Assembly: GCA_030618905.1 (NCBI GenBank)
Contig: JAUXCL010000085.1
Span: 1 to 9,227 of the forward strand
Direction of reading: 5' to 3'
Length of the DNA stretch: 9,227 bases
From: Bacteroidales bacterium
GTDB taxonomy: Bacteria; Bacteroidota; Bacteroidia; Bacteroidales; B18-G4
The notes below the pieces were generated by a model. It saw nothing but the letters and a program-made list of their open reading frames with translations, was not told where the DNA came from and did no database searches. Position numbers and translations under genes: made by a program. Below, one piece after another: positions 1-6,432 of the stretch; position 1 is the stretch's first letter, and each line of letters opens with the position of its first letter.

Positions 1-1452
1 CTCCTGGATGACCATGGTGAGGATACCATCAGTGTTACCAAGGAAGAACTGGAAGAAAACAAGAACAAGATTGTCAAGACCCTGTTGAACTACTCCATCA
101 AGATCAATCAGATCAAGGCAACCATTGGGTCAACAATTACCTTATATGAAATCGTCCCGGCGCCCGGAGTCAGGATCTCGAAGATCAAAAACCTGGAAGA
201 TGACATCGCACTTAGCTTATCTGCCCTGGGTATTCGAATCATCGCTCCAATTCCGGGCAAAGGAACAATTGGCATTGAAGTGCCCAATAAGAAAAGTGAG
301 ATTGTTTCCATCAGGTCCATATTGTCATCTGAAAAATTTCAACATACACAATTTGAGTTACCTTTTGGTTTGGGCAAAACCATTTCCAATGAGACCTTTG
401 TTGCCGATCTGGCCAGGATGCCTCATATCCTGATGGCCGGGGCAACAGGACAGGGAAAGTCGGTGGGACTGAATGCTATCATCGCCAGTTTGCTGTATAA
501 GAAACATCCTGCACAATTGAAGTTTGTATTGGTGGATCCCAAGAAGGTGGAACTCACATTGTTCTCTAAAATTGAGCGGCATTTCCTTGCCAAACTGCCG
601 GATTCGGAGGAAGCCATCATCACAGATACCCGGAAGGTAGTCAGGACATTGAATTCCATGGGTATCGAAATGGATAACCGTTATGAATTGCTGAAGGATG
701 CCCAGGTCAGAAATATTAAGGAATATAATGAAAAGTTCATTGCCCGGAAGCTGAATCCCAATGAAGGGCATCGATATATTCCTTATATAGTCCTGGTTGT
801 TGATGAATTCGCCGACCTGATCATGACAGCGGGAAAAGAAATCGAAAACCCGCTGACCCGCCTGGCCCAGTTGGCCAGGGCCGTGGGCATTCACCTGGTT
901 ATCGCCACACAACGGCCCTCGGTCAATATCATTACCGGTACCATAAAAGCTAATTTTCCGGCACGGATAGCATATCGTGTGATCTCCAAAGTGGATTCCA
1001 GGACCATCCTGGATTCCGGTGGTGCAGATCAACTCATCGGCCGTGGAGATATGTTACTTTCCACAGGAAGCGACCTCATCAGGCTGCAATGCGCTTTTGT
1101 GGACACGCATGAAGTGGAAAGGGTCACAGACTTTATCGGTTCACAAAGGGGGTATCCCGATGCCTATCACCTCCCTGAGTATGCAGACGATGGACCTGAT
1201 ACTGCGGCTGAGTTCGACTCATCTGAAAGAGATGAAATGTTTGAGGATGCTGCCAGGATCATTGTTCAAAACCAGCAAGGATCTACTTCTTTGTTGCAAC
1301 GACGGCTGAAGCTGGGCTATAATCGTGCCGGCAGGATCATCGACCAACTGGAAGCTGCAGGTATTGTAGGCCCCTTCGAAGGAAGTAAAGCCAGAGAGGT
1401 TAGAGTGCACGACGAACAAAGTTTGGAACAATTATTGAATGATTTACCATAA
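1..1452 (+). CDS. ftsK: DNA translocase FtsK, C-terminal part (5' end outside window)
   Basis: FtsK is the hexameric, septum-anchored ATPase that pumps chromosome termini through the closing septum and activates dimer resolution. The reading frame is open from base 1, giving 483 residues before the TAA at 1450-1452. The N-terminal membrane segments and linker must lie to the left. Numbering from the window edge, residues about 25-145 form the alpha domain of the motor. The Walker A motif GATGQGKS is at 147-154 and the Walker B motif VLVVDE at 264-269. LVIATQRPSV follows as the RecA-fold segment that precedes the FtsK loop. Residues about 411-469 form the winged-helix gamma domain that reads polar DNA motifs, including the typical stretch LLQRRLKLGYNRAGRIID. 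A TTG at 85 is in frame but is not the start, because the homologous alpha domain continues upstream. lolA follows after 14 bases and is probably co-transcribed. Nothing looks broken. The identification is close to certain. Confidence 0.97.
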   Translation, partial: LLDDHGEDTISVTKEELEENKNKIVKTLLNYSIKINQIKATIGSTITLYEIVPAPGVRISKIKNLEDDIALSLSALGIRIIAPIPGKGTIGIEVPNKKSEIVSIRSILSSEKFQHTQFELPFGLGKTISNETFVADLARMPHILMAGATGQGKSVGLNAIIASLLYKKHPAQLKFVLVDPKKVELTLFSKIERHFLAKLPDSEEAIITDTRKVVRTLNSMGIEMDNRYELLKDAQVRNIKEYNEKFIARKLNPNEGHRYIPYIVLVVDEFADLIMTAGKEIENPLTRLAQLARAVGIHLVIATQRPSVNIITGTIKANFPARIAYRVISKVDSRTILDSGGADQLIGRGDMLLSTGSDLIRLQCAFVDTHEVERVTDFIGSQRGYPDAYHLPEYADDGPDTAAEFDSSERDEMFEDAARIIVQNQQGSTSLLQRRLKLGYNRAGRIIDQLEAAGIVGPFEGSKAREVRVHDEQSLEQLLNDLP

Positions 1453-1466
1453 ACACGAATCCAATT

Positions 1467-2102
1467 ATGAAAAAAATATTTATCATACTTCTAAGTACCT
1501 TGATGACGCTTTGGGTTATGGGGCAAAGCAAGAAAGCAGACCTGATCATCGACAATGTTTCAAAGAAAGCAAATTCTTATGAGTCCTTTAAAGTTGATTT
1601 CACTTTTGAAATTGCCAGTCCGGACACGGATGACAAAGAAAGTAATAAAGGGGCCCTGCTGGTAAAGGGAGATAAATACCGTCTGGATATTGCCGGTCAA
1701 TTAGTGATTTGTGATGGTGAAACGATCTGGACTTACCTGGAAGATGCAGAGGAGGTGCAGATCAATGAAGTAGAAGAGGATGAAGACGCAATCACACCTT
1801 CAAATATTTTCACATTTTATGATGAGAATTACAAAGCCAGGTTCATCAAAGAAGATATCCAAAACGGTAAAACCATACAAATTGTTGAGCTTAAACCAAA
1901 CGAAGACAGGAACTATTCCAAAGTAGACCTGTTTATTGACAAGGAAGAAACCCAGCTTAGCAAGATCATAATATTTGATAAAAATGGAGGTACCATCACA
2001 TATATCATCGATGAATTTCAATCCAATCTGCCAGTAGATGACACTGAGTTTTTATTCAATGAAGCAGATTATCCTAATGTGGAGGTAATCGATATGCGTT
2101 AA
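1467..2102 (+). CDS. lolA: LolA-like periplasmic outer-membrane lipoprotein carrier
   Basis: This is a 211-residue exported protein of the LolA type, a periplasmic chaperone that shields the acyl chains of lipoproteins on the way to the outer membrane. A signal peptide is clear: MKK, then a hydrophobic stretch (IFIILLSTLMTLWVM), with likely cleavage after GQ near residue 20. The mature part has the LolA-like order. A helical start (ADLIIDNVSKKANSYESFKVDF) is followed by antiparallel strands, including KGALLVKGDKYRLDI, the GETIWTYLEDAEEVQI strand pair and a late DLFIDKEETQLSKIIIFDKNG hairpin. An acidic run around residues 95-108 (EVEEDEDA) sits in a probable loop. Length is normal for the family. 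It lies 14 bases after ftsK, an arrangement I recall as common in Bacteroidota, so shared transcription is likely. There is no Shine-Dalgarno sequence before the ATG. The family call is firm; function in lipoprotein transport is by homology only. Confidence 0.85.
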   Translation: MKKIFIILLSTLMTLWVMGQSKKADLIIDNVSKKANSYESFKVDFTFEIASPDTDDKESNKGALLVKGDKYRLDIAGQLVICDGETIWTYLEDAEEVQINEVEEDEDAITPSNIFTFYDENYKARFIKEDIQNGKTIQIVELKPNEDRNYSKVDLFIDKEETQLSKIIIFDKNGGTITYIIDEFQSNLPVDDTEFLFNEADYPNVEVIDMR

Positions 2103-2180
2103 TTCCAGTGATTTATTTAGCTGGATTAAACCAATTCATTCCTGATCTATCCAACTGTTTGAATTAACAGTAATATATAA

Positions 2181-2729
2181 GTGTCACAATTATCCGACCA
2201 GGACATTCTGGAACTGATCCGTAAGCCTGATTCAAAGAATTACGGTTTCAACCTGCTGATCAAAAAGTATCAGAAAAAGGTTTATATGCACGTCCGTCGC
2301 CTCGTTCTGGTACATGATGATGCCGATGACGTAACCCAGGATATTTTCATCAAAGTATTTGAAAACATAGACAAATTCAGGGAACAATCACAGTTATTCA
2401 CCTGGATCTACAGGATCGCGACCAATGAAGCCCTCTCATTCTTAAAAAAGAAAAAAACCAGGTCATTCATTTTCCTGTCGGATATTACACATAAATTGGG
2501 AGATAGCCTTCAGAATGATCCACTATTCGATGGCGATGCCATCCAGCAAAAGCTGTTTAAAGCTGTTGCCAGCTTACCCAACAAACAAAAACTGGTTTTC
2601 AATATGAAGTACTTTGATGAAATGAAATACGAGGAGATATCCCAGGTTCTCGGTACTTCAGTCGGTGCATTAAAAACTTCTTATCATCATGCAGTAAAAA
2701 AGATACAGCAACAGTTAAACATAAATTAA
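2181..2729 (+). CDS. ECF-type RNA polymerase sigma factor (sigma-70 family)
   Basis: This 182-residue protein has only the two ECF sigma domains. Region 2 covers about residues 22-95, with the core helix motif DDADDVTQDIFIKVFENI (46-63) and the -10-recognition segment FTWIYRIATNEALSFLKKKK. Region 4 covers about 128-179, with the helix-turn-helix EEISQVLGTSVGALKTSYHHAVKK that contacts the -35 element. The two are joined by a roughly 30-residue linker, and no extra C-terminal domain is present. The start is GTG at 2181: a TAA stop lies in frame immediately before it, and the next in-frame ATG (Met36) falls inside region 2. The 78-base gap before it holds no recognisable housekeeping promoter. 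The next gene, a single-pass membrane protein, begins 32 bases downstream and is the natural candidate for its anti-sigma factor. The sigma identity is certain; the signal and target genes are unknown. Confidence 0.94.
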   Translation: MSQLSDQDILELIRKPDSKNYGFNLLIKKYQKKVYMHVRRLVLVHDDADDVTQDIFIKVFENIDKFREQSQLFTWIYRIATNEALSFLKKKKTRSFIFLSDITHKLGDSLQNDPLFDGDAIQQKLFKAVASLPNKQKLVFNMKYFDEMKYEEISQVLGTSVGALKTSYHHAVKKIQQQLNIN

Positions 2730-2761
2730 ACCATTTACGAATCATAACGTCAAATATTTAA

Positions 2762-3253
2762 ATGGACCAAAATAAAAACATAAAAGACAAAGTGTTTTCC
2801 GAACCTCTCAAACCGGACACTGAGATTCCACAAAAGAATCCATTCAAGGTTCCGGATAATTACTTTGATGAGTTATCAACCAGAATACAGGAACGGATGA
2901 ATACGCAGCAGAAGCCAGCGGGAACTCCTATTAAGACCGTGATTTTCAACCCCCGCTTTCTTGCTGCAGCATCCTTTATTTTGATCCTGGGATTGGCATC
3001 AATAATCCTGTATCAACTCGAAGCCCCATCTCAAAACACCCTGGATCCAATTGCACTGGAAGAATTCAGCACCCTGTCTGATTATATCATGACTGATTAT
3101 GAAGATATGGAACTGATGATGGCCTATGTGGAAATGACGGATGAAACCGAAAATGGATATCTTTTTAAAACGGTTGACCTGCAAGAGGAAGAAGTTATAG
3201 AGTACCTGCTTCAGGACGACAATCTTGATTATTATTTAATGTATGAATATTAA
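2762..3253 (+). CDS. Single-pass membrane protein, candidate anti-sigma factor
   Basis: This 163-residue protein has no catalytic motif. Residues 1-60 are polar and probably cytoplasmic, and include NPFKVPDNYFDELSTRIQERM (26-46). That is the 'F-x-V-P-x-N-Y-F' motif I recall in membrane proteins next to ECF sigma genes in Bacteroidota. One hydrophobic helix spans about residues 66-86 (ending in ILGLASIILYQL), preceded by an Arg, consistent with an N-inside topology. The roughly 75-residue C-terminal part would be periplasmic. It is strongly acidic and rich in Met and Tyr (for example DYIMTDYEDMELMM at 107-120), ending DNLDYYLMYEY. No zinc-binding H-x3-C-x2-C anti-sigma signature is present. 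It lies 32 bases after the sigma gene and 12 bases before an exported Spy-like gene, so one operon is likely. The anti-sigma role is inferred from position and topology, not from a recognised domain. Confidence 0.6.
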   Translation: MDQNKNIKDKVFSEPLKPDTEIPQKNPFKVPDNYFDELSTRIQERMNTQQKPAGTPIKTVIFNPRFLAAASFILILGLASIILYQLEAPSQNTLDPIALEEFSTLSDYIMTDYEDMELMMAYVEMTDETENGYLFKTVDLQEEEVIEYLLQDDNLDYYLMYEY

Positions 3254-3265
3254 AACTTATTAACT

Positions 3266-3796
3266 ATGAAAACAATCACAGCAATAAACACAAAACTTAT
3301 TTTAATCTTACTTATTATTGGTATAAGCGGGCCGCAACTATTTGCCCAGGAAAGTGAAACAACTCCTGATCACCGCTCTCGTGAGGGCAGGTGGGATAAG
3401 CTAAAGTCGATGAAAATAGCTTATATCACCCAGGAGTTAAATTTAACCCCGGCTGAAGCTGAAAAATTCTGGCCATTATACAATGAGTTTGAAGCAAAAC
3501 GGGATGAGATTGCCTCCAATTTATTACAAAGTCCACAACGTGGCCCCACAGATTTTGACCGCTTTTCTGATGAGGAGGTCAGTGAAATGATTAGTCTTAA
3601 ATTCAAGGAAGAAAGAGCAATGGTCGACCTGCGTGAAGAGTATAATGAAAAATATAAGAAAGTACTTCCCATTAAAAAGATCGCCCGCTATTACGAATCA
3701 GAAAAAAAGTTCAGATCACATTTGCTTCATCAGATCAGGGATGGAAATTACAGAAATGCAAAAAGTGATTATATGAGGCGCAGGGGTGATAATTAA
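3266..3796 (+). CDS. Exported Spy/CpxP-like (LTXXQ-type) periplasmic protein, possible ECF sensor
   Basis: This 176-residue exported protein has a signal peptide at residues 1-28: a Lys-bearing start, a LILILLIIGI core and likely cleavage after FAQ. The mature chain is almost all helix and charged. The signature LTPAEAEKFWPLYNEFE (60-76) corresponds to the LTxxQ motif of the Spy/CpxP/CnrX superfamily. A second helix-rich part (about 102-150) runs SDEEVSEMISLKFKEERAMV to LPIKKIARYYESEKKFR, and the tail is very basic (YMRRRGDN). Members act as periplasmic chaperones or as stress or metal sensors. Similar proteins beside ECF sigma genes in Flavobacteriia are, as I recall, often labelled 'sensor of ECF-type sigma factor'. 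It is the third gene of the apparent operon, starting 12 bases after the membrane protein. There is no His/Met-rich metal-binding cluster, so metal sensing is not supported by sequence. The family call is good; the sensor role is inferred. Confidence 0.72.
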   Translation: MKTITAINTKLILILLIIGISGPQLFAQESETTPDHRSREGRWDKLKSMKIAYITQELNLTPAEAEKFWPLYNEFEAKRDEIASNLLQSPQRGPTDFDRFSDEEVSEMISLKFKEERAMVDLREEYNEKYKKVLPIKKIARYYESEKKFRSHLLHQIRDGNYRNAKSDYMRRRGDN

Positions 3797-3806
3797 GAGA
3801 TATGTG

Positions 3807-3814
3807 TAATTTTG
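3807..3814 (+). promoter_or_regulatory. Candidate Bacteroidota -7 promoter box TAATTTTG
   Basis: TAATTTTG fits the Bacteroidota housekeeping -7 consensus TAnnTTTG and lies about 30 bases before the probable start codon at 3844. It would give a 5' leader of roughly 20-25 bases. No TTG is found at the expected -33 position, which weakens the call. The box forms the outer part of the left arm of the inverted repeat, so a protein bound to the repeat would block it. The mirror copy on the other strand (3835-3842) would point back into the upstream operon. Confidence 0.4.
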
Positions 3815-3842
3815 TCTTCAATAACCCTGTAAGACAAAATTA
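3807..3842. repeat. Perfect 12-base inverted repeat before the thiamine/PnuC operon
   Basis: TAATTTTGTCTT at 3807-3818 is matched exactly by its reverse complement AAGACAAAATTA at 3831-3842, with a 12-base spacer. As RNA the stem could extend outward by G-U, U-A and G-U pairs and would reach the ATG at 3844. The stem is AT-rich and no T-run follows it, so it is a poor intrinsic terminator. It could be an operator for a dimeric regulator, a 5'-UTR hairpin hiding the start codon, or a transcription end for the upstream sigma operon. The symmetry is seen directly; the role is unknown. Confidence 0.7.
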
Positions 3843-3843
3843 T

Positions 3844-4101
3844 ATGAATACATCTGTAGAAATTAGCTATTATCCGCTGAACCAGGAATATGTGCCACCT
3901 ATCCGTGAGTTTATCGACCGCTTAAATCAAGATAAACGACTGGTTGTCAAGACCAACGGGATGAGCAGCCAGATATTCGGCAAATATGATGATGTGATGG
4001 AAGTGCTGTGCAAAGAAATAAAAGATTCCTTTTCCAATCCACATTCCGTTTTTGTCATGAAGGTCATCAATGCCGACCTTGACGTTAGTGAATCCAAATA
4101 A
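3844..4101 (+). CDS. YkoF/MTH1187-family thiamine-binding protein
   Basis: This small cytoplasmic protein has 85 residues and no signal peptide or membrane segment. It has the single ferredoxin-like domain of the YkoF/thiamine-binding family: strand one with the hallmark VEISYYPL (5-12), a helix (VPPIREFIDRL), strand RLVVKTNGM (32-40), then SSQIFGKYDDVMEVLCKEI (41-59) and a last strand SVFVMKVINADL (68-79). B. subtilis YkoF has two such domains and binds thiamine or its pyrimidine half; this one has a single domain and would have to work as an oligomer. The ATG at 3844 is preferred to the in-frame ATG at 3802, because the family begins here and the upstream codons run through the inverted repeat. 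A PnuC-family transporter starts 12 bases downstream, so the likely job is handling a transported vitamin. The family is recognised with good but not full certainty. Confidence 0.75.
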   Translation: MNTSVEISYYPLNQEYVPPIREFIDRLNQDKRLVVKTNGMSSQIFGKYDDVMEVLCKEIKDSFSNPHSVFVMKVINADLDVSESK

Positions 4102-4113
4102 GCCGGGTTAACG

Positions 4114-4704
4114 ATGATAGAATGGTTAAGCGCAAATTATATTGAGGTCATTGCTGCCAGCCTGGGATTTATCGCCATCTATTTGCAAATCAAGCAAAAG
4201 ATATGGTACTGGCCTGTATCGATCATCCTGGTCAGCCTGTATATCATTGTTTATATCCGGGCCAGGCTGTACGCTGACATGTCACTGCAGGTTTATTACC
4301 TGGTGATCAGCTTTTATGGATGGCATCACTGGTTATTTGGAAAGAGGGATGCACAAAATGATAAGTTAGCGATCACTTTTGCCTCTCGAAGACTCGGGAT
4401 AATCTTATTCCTGGTCAGTATTGCCCTGTTCTTCTCTATTGCCGCTGTGCTGATCCATTTTACAGACTCTGACCTCCCCTACTGGGATGCTTTTACCACT
4501 GCCCTTAGCTTTGTGGCAACCTGGATGCTGGCCAGGAAAATAATCGAGAACTGGCTGGTATGGATCATTGTTGATGCCATTTCAATTGGAATTTACATTT
4601 ATAAGGAACTTTATCCAACCACCATTTTATTCACTGCATTGACTATTCTGGCTGTTGTCGGTTATATCACCTGGAAGAAAGATGCAAATAAGCAAGGGGC
4701 ATGA
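4114..4704 (+). CDS. pnuC: PnuC-family vitamin transporter (nicotinamide riboside, or thiamine as PnuT)
   Basis: This is a 196-residue inner-membrane protein with about seven hydrophobic segments, the usual Pnu-type size. Pnu proteins carry a vitamin precursor by facilitated diffusion, and a cytoplasmic kinase then traps it. Family marks seen are QIKQKIWYWPVSI (25-37), the YGWHHW motif (68-73), YWDAFTTALSFVATWMLARK (123-142), and ENWLVWIIVDAISIGIY (145-161) followed by LYPTTILF. At the W-x2-W-x3 position of the late helix (W147, W150) this protein has Asp154. My memory is that E. coli PnuC, a nicotinamide riboside carrier, has Asn there and PnuT thiamine carriers have Asp. The thiamine-binding-type gene upstream points the same way. 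The downstream kinase overlaps by ATGA, so translation is probably coupled. The family is near certain; the substrate is not settled. Confidence 0.9.
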   Translation: MIEWLSANYIEVIAASLGFIAIYLQIKQKIWYWPVSIILVSLYIIVYIRARLYADMSLQVYYLVISFYGWHHWLFGKRDAQNDKLAITFASRRLGIILFLVSIALFFSIAAVLIHFTDSDLPYWDAFTTALSFVATWMLARKIIENWLVWIIVDAISIGIYIYKELYPTTILFTALTILAVVGYITWKKDANKQGA

Positions 4705-5216
4705 GCACTTACAGAATTGCAATTACCGGACCTGAATCAACTGGGAAGTCATTACTTACAGAGCAGCTGGCCAGGCATTATCATACATTGTGGGTTCCTG
4801 AGTATGCCAGGGAATACCTTAAGGAAATAGACAGGCCATATGATTACGAGGATATCCTGAATATTGCAAAAGGACAAATGTCAAAAGAAAATGCATTGGC
4901 CCCGCGTTCCGGTAAATTCTTATTTTGTGATACTGATCCCATCGTAACCAAGATCTGGTGTGATGTAAAATTTGGCACATGTCATTCATGGATCCTTGAT
5001 CAGATTACCACTCAAGCTTATGATCTTTATCTGCTTTGCGATATCGACCTTCCATGGCAGCATGACCCGCTTCGGGAACATCCTGATAAACGGGAGTATT
5101 TGTTCAAACTATTCCATGATGAATTACGGAGCAGAAAGCTTCCTTTCAGGATCATCTCCGGGATGGGAGATAAACGTCTGAGACAGGCAATTAAAGTCAT
5201 CGACCTAACGTTCTAA
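4701..5216 (+). CDS. NadR-like P-loop kinase (ribosylnicotinamide-kinase-type AAA_28 domain)
   Basis: This 171-residue cytoplasmic ATPase corresponds to the kinase domain of NadR, standing alone. The helix-turn-helix and NMN adenylyltransferase domains of E. coli NadR are absent. The Walker A motif is GPESTGKS (10-17). Next come the NadR-typical VPEYAREYL (32-40), a GQ with following helix (58-70), the FCDTDPIVTKIWCD stretch (75-88) with the DTD catalytic or metal-binding segment, and YDLYLLCDIDLPWQHDPLR (107-125), which supplies substrate-pocket and lid residues. R131 and a C-terminal RLRQAIKVID helix complete the fold. It starts inside the pnuC stop region (ATGA overlap), so it probably phosphorylates whatever the transporter brings in. 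By family that is nicotinamide riboside, yielding NMN; the operon context also allows thiamine as substrate. The fold and kinase type are well supported; the substrate is open. Confidence 0.85.
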   Translation: MSTYRIAITGPESTGKSLLTEQLARHYHTLWVPEYAREYLKEIDRPYDYEDILNIAKGQMSKENALAPRSGKFLFCDTDPIVTKIWCDVKFGTCHSWILDQITTQAYDLYLLCDIDLPWQHDPLREHPDKREYLFKLFHDELRSRKLPFRIISGMGDKRLRQAIKVIDLTF

Positions 5217-5220
5217 TTAC

Positions 5221-5228
5221 TAATTTTG
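5221..5228 (+). promoter_or_regulatory. Candidate Bacteroidota -7 promoter box TAATTTTG before the GT4 gene
   Basis: TAATTTTG, followed by C, matches the TAnnTTTG -7 consensus. It sits just after the kinase stop codon and 22 bases before the glycosyltransferase ATG at 5250. It would start transcription around 5233-5236 with a very short leader. No TTG occurs at the -33 spacing. If active, it separates the glycan genes from the vitamin operon. Confidence 0.42.
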
Positions 5229-5249
5229 CAGGAAAATAAAGAATAGCGC

Positions 5250-6422
5250 ATGCACGTAGTTTACCTTCCCCGCTGGTATCCGCATAAATATGATCCCATG
5301 CCCGGATTATTCATCGAAAGGCATGGCCTTGCTGTTGCTGAACATTGTGATGTTTCTGTGCTTTATATTCATGCTGATGAACACCTGGAGAATGAGGATC
5401 ATATCATTGATTGGGGGGAATCTGAGCAGCTGCCGACAATCAGGATTTACTACAGAAAAGTCAAAACCGGGTTTAAAGTGCTTGATTCATTGCGTAATGC
5501 ATGGCGTTTCTACAAGTTCCATCGGAAGGGCCTGAAATTAATTAAGGAAAAATATGGCAAAGCGGATATCATTCATGTCCATGTGCTGACCCGCCATGGT
5601 GTAATCGCATGGTGGAACAAGAAAATGAATGGCATTCCTTATGTCATTACCGAACATTGGACAAGGTATCTGCCCTCAACAGGAACATATGGCAGCAAGT
5701 TTCACAGATGGCTTACCTCAATGGTTGCAAAGAATGCCTCTGCTATCATGCCTGTTACGGCGAACCTGAGGGATGCCATGATTAATTGCGGATTAGCAAA
5801 CAGTAATTATGTTGTTATTCCCAATGTGGTTGACACAGAAATGTTTCAACCTGAAACAGAAAAGACCGCTAGCGAAAAAAAGCGCATCATACACGTAAGT
5901 TGTTTTGATGATGATCAGAAAAATATCTCAGGAATATTACGGGTAGTCAAAAGGCTGTCGGAAAAAAGACAGGACTTTATGGTGGACATGATCGGAGAGG
6001 GAATTCATTATGATGAGCTCGTTCGTCTCGCTGAACAATTGGGTTTGAAAGACAAGTATGCTGTTTTTTATGGCTTGAAGGAGAATGAAGAGCTGGCCGG
6101 CTTAATGCGTGAGGCTGACTTCATGATAATGTTCAGCAACTATGAAAACCTACCCGTGGTGATTCTTGAAAGTTATGCCTGTGGTGTTCCTGTCATTTCA
6201 ACTGATGTGGGCGGTATCAGGGAACATCTTGACCCCATGCTTGGAAAACTGATTCAGCCCCTGGATGAAGATGCTTTCTATCAGGAAATCAACGATACCC
6301 TCGACCACCCTGACCGGTATGATAAAGGGGTGATAAGAAAGTATGCAGAAGACCATTTCAGCAATGAGGTGATTGGAAATCAATTATTTGAAGTGTATAA
6401 GGACACAATAAAGAGCAGATAA
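5250..6422 (+). CDS. GT4-family (GT-B fold) glycosyltransferase
   Basis: This 390-residue cytoplasmic glycosyltransferase transfers a sugar from a nucleotide donor to a growing glycan, probably on a lipid carrier at the inner membrane. The N-terminal Rossmann domain begins MHVVYLPRWYPHKYDPMPGLF, typical of the GT4 acceptor domain. Further marks are DIIHVHVLTRHG (106-117) and PYVITEHWTRY (130-140). The hinge and second domain begin near VIPNVVDTEMFQP (189-201). The donor-binding C-terminal domain has IHVSCFDDDQKNISGIL (214-230), FYGLKENEELAGLMREADFMIMFS (273-296) and the retaining-enzyme E-x7-E motif ENLPVVILE (E299 and E307). GVPVISTDVGGI (312-323) follows. Length is normal. A flippase gene follows by 10 bases, which points to surface polysaccharide or O-antigen-like glycan assembly. 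Donor, acceptor and linkage cannot be read from the sequence. Confidence 0.93.
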   Translation: MHVVYLPRWYPHKYDPMPGLFIERHGLAVAEHCDVSVLYIHADEHLENEDHIIDWGESEQLPTIRIYYRKVKTGFKVLDSLRNAWRFYKFHRKGLKLIKEKYGKADIIHVHVLTRHGVIAWWNKKMNGIPYVITEHWTRYLPSTGTYGSKFHRWLTSMVAKNASAIMPVTANLRDAMINCGLANSNYVVIPNVVDTEMFQPETEKTASEKKRIIHVSCFDDDQKNISGILRVVKRLSEKRQDFMVDMIGEGIHYDELVRLAEQLGLKDKYAVFYGLKENEELAGLMREADFMIMFSNYENLPVVILESYACGVPVISTDVGGIREHLDPMLGKLIQPLDEDAFYQEINDTLDHPDRYDKGVIRKYAEDHFSNEVIGNQLFEVYKDTIKSR

Positions 6423-6432
6423 ATTCCCTGTT

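Noticed and set aside
358..1032. A 224-codon open frame on the minus strand inside ftsK
   Set aside because: It is entirely antisense to conserved ftsK codons and shows no recognisable domain; it looks like a shadow of the real gene's codon use.
85..1452. TTG at 85 as the start of a 455-residue FtsK-like protein
   Set aside because: The frame is open to base 1 and the motor alpha domain needs the upstream residues, so the gene is simply cut by the window edge.
2104..2125. Terminator after lolA (TCCAG...CTGGA)
   Set aside because: Only five base pairs with a large loop and no T-run; not enough to call. The rest of the 78-base gap before the sigma gene shows no clear promoter either.
3802..3843. 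ATG at 3802 as start of the thiamine-binding protein, adding 14 residues
   Set aside because: The added codons coincide with the inverted repeat and promoter-like box, and the conserved domain begins right after the ATG at 3844.
3797..3843. TPP riboswitch before the vitamin operon
   Set aside because: The gap is only 47 bases, too short for the aptamer, and the CTGAGA thi-box core is absent.
4694..4699. AAGGGG as a ribosome binding site for the kinase
   Set aside because: It ends one base from the ATG, too close to act; the ATGA overlap with the transporter gene explains translation better.
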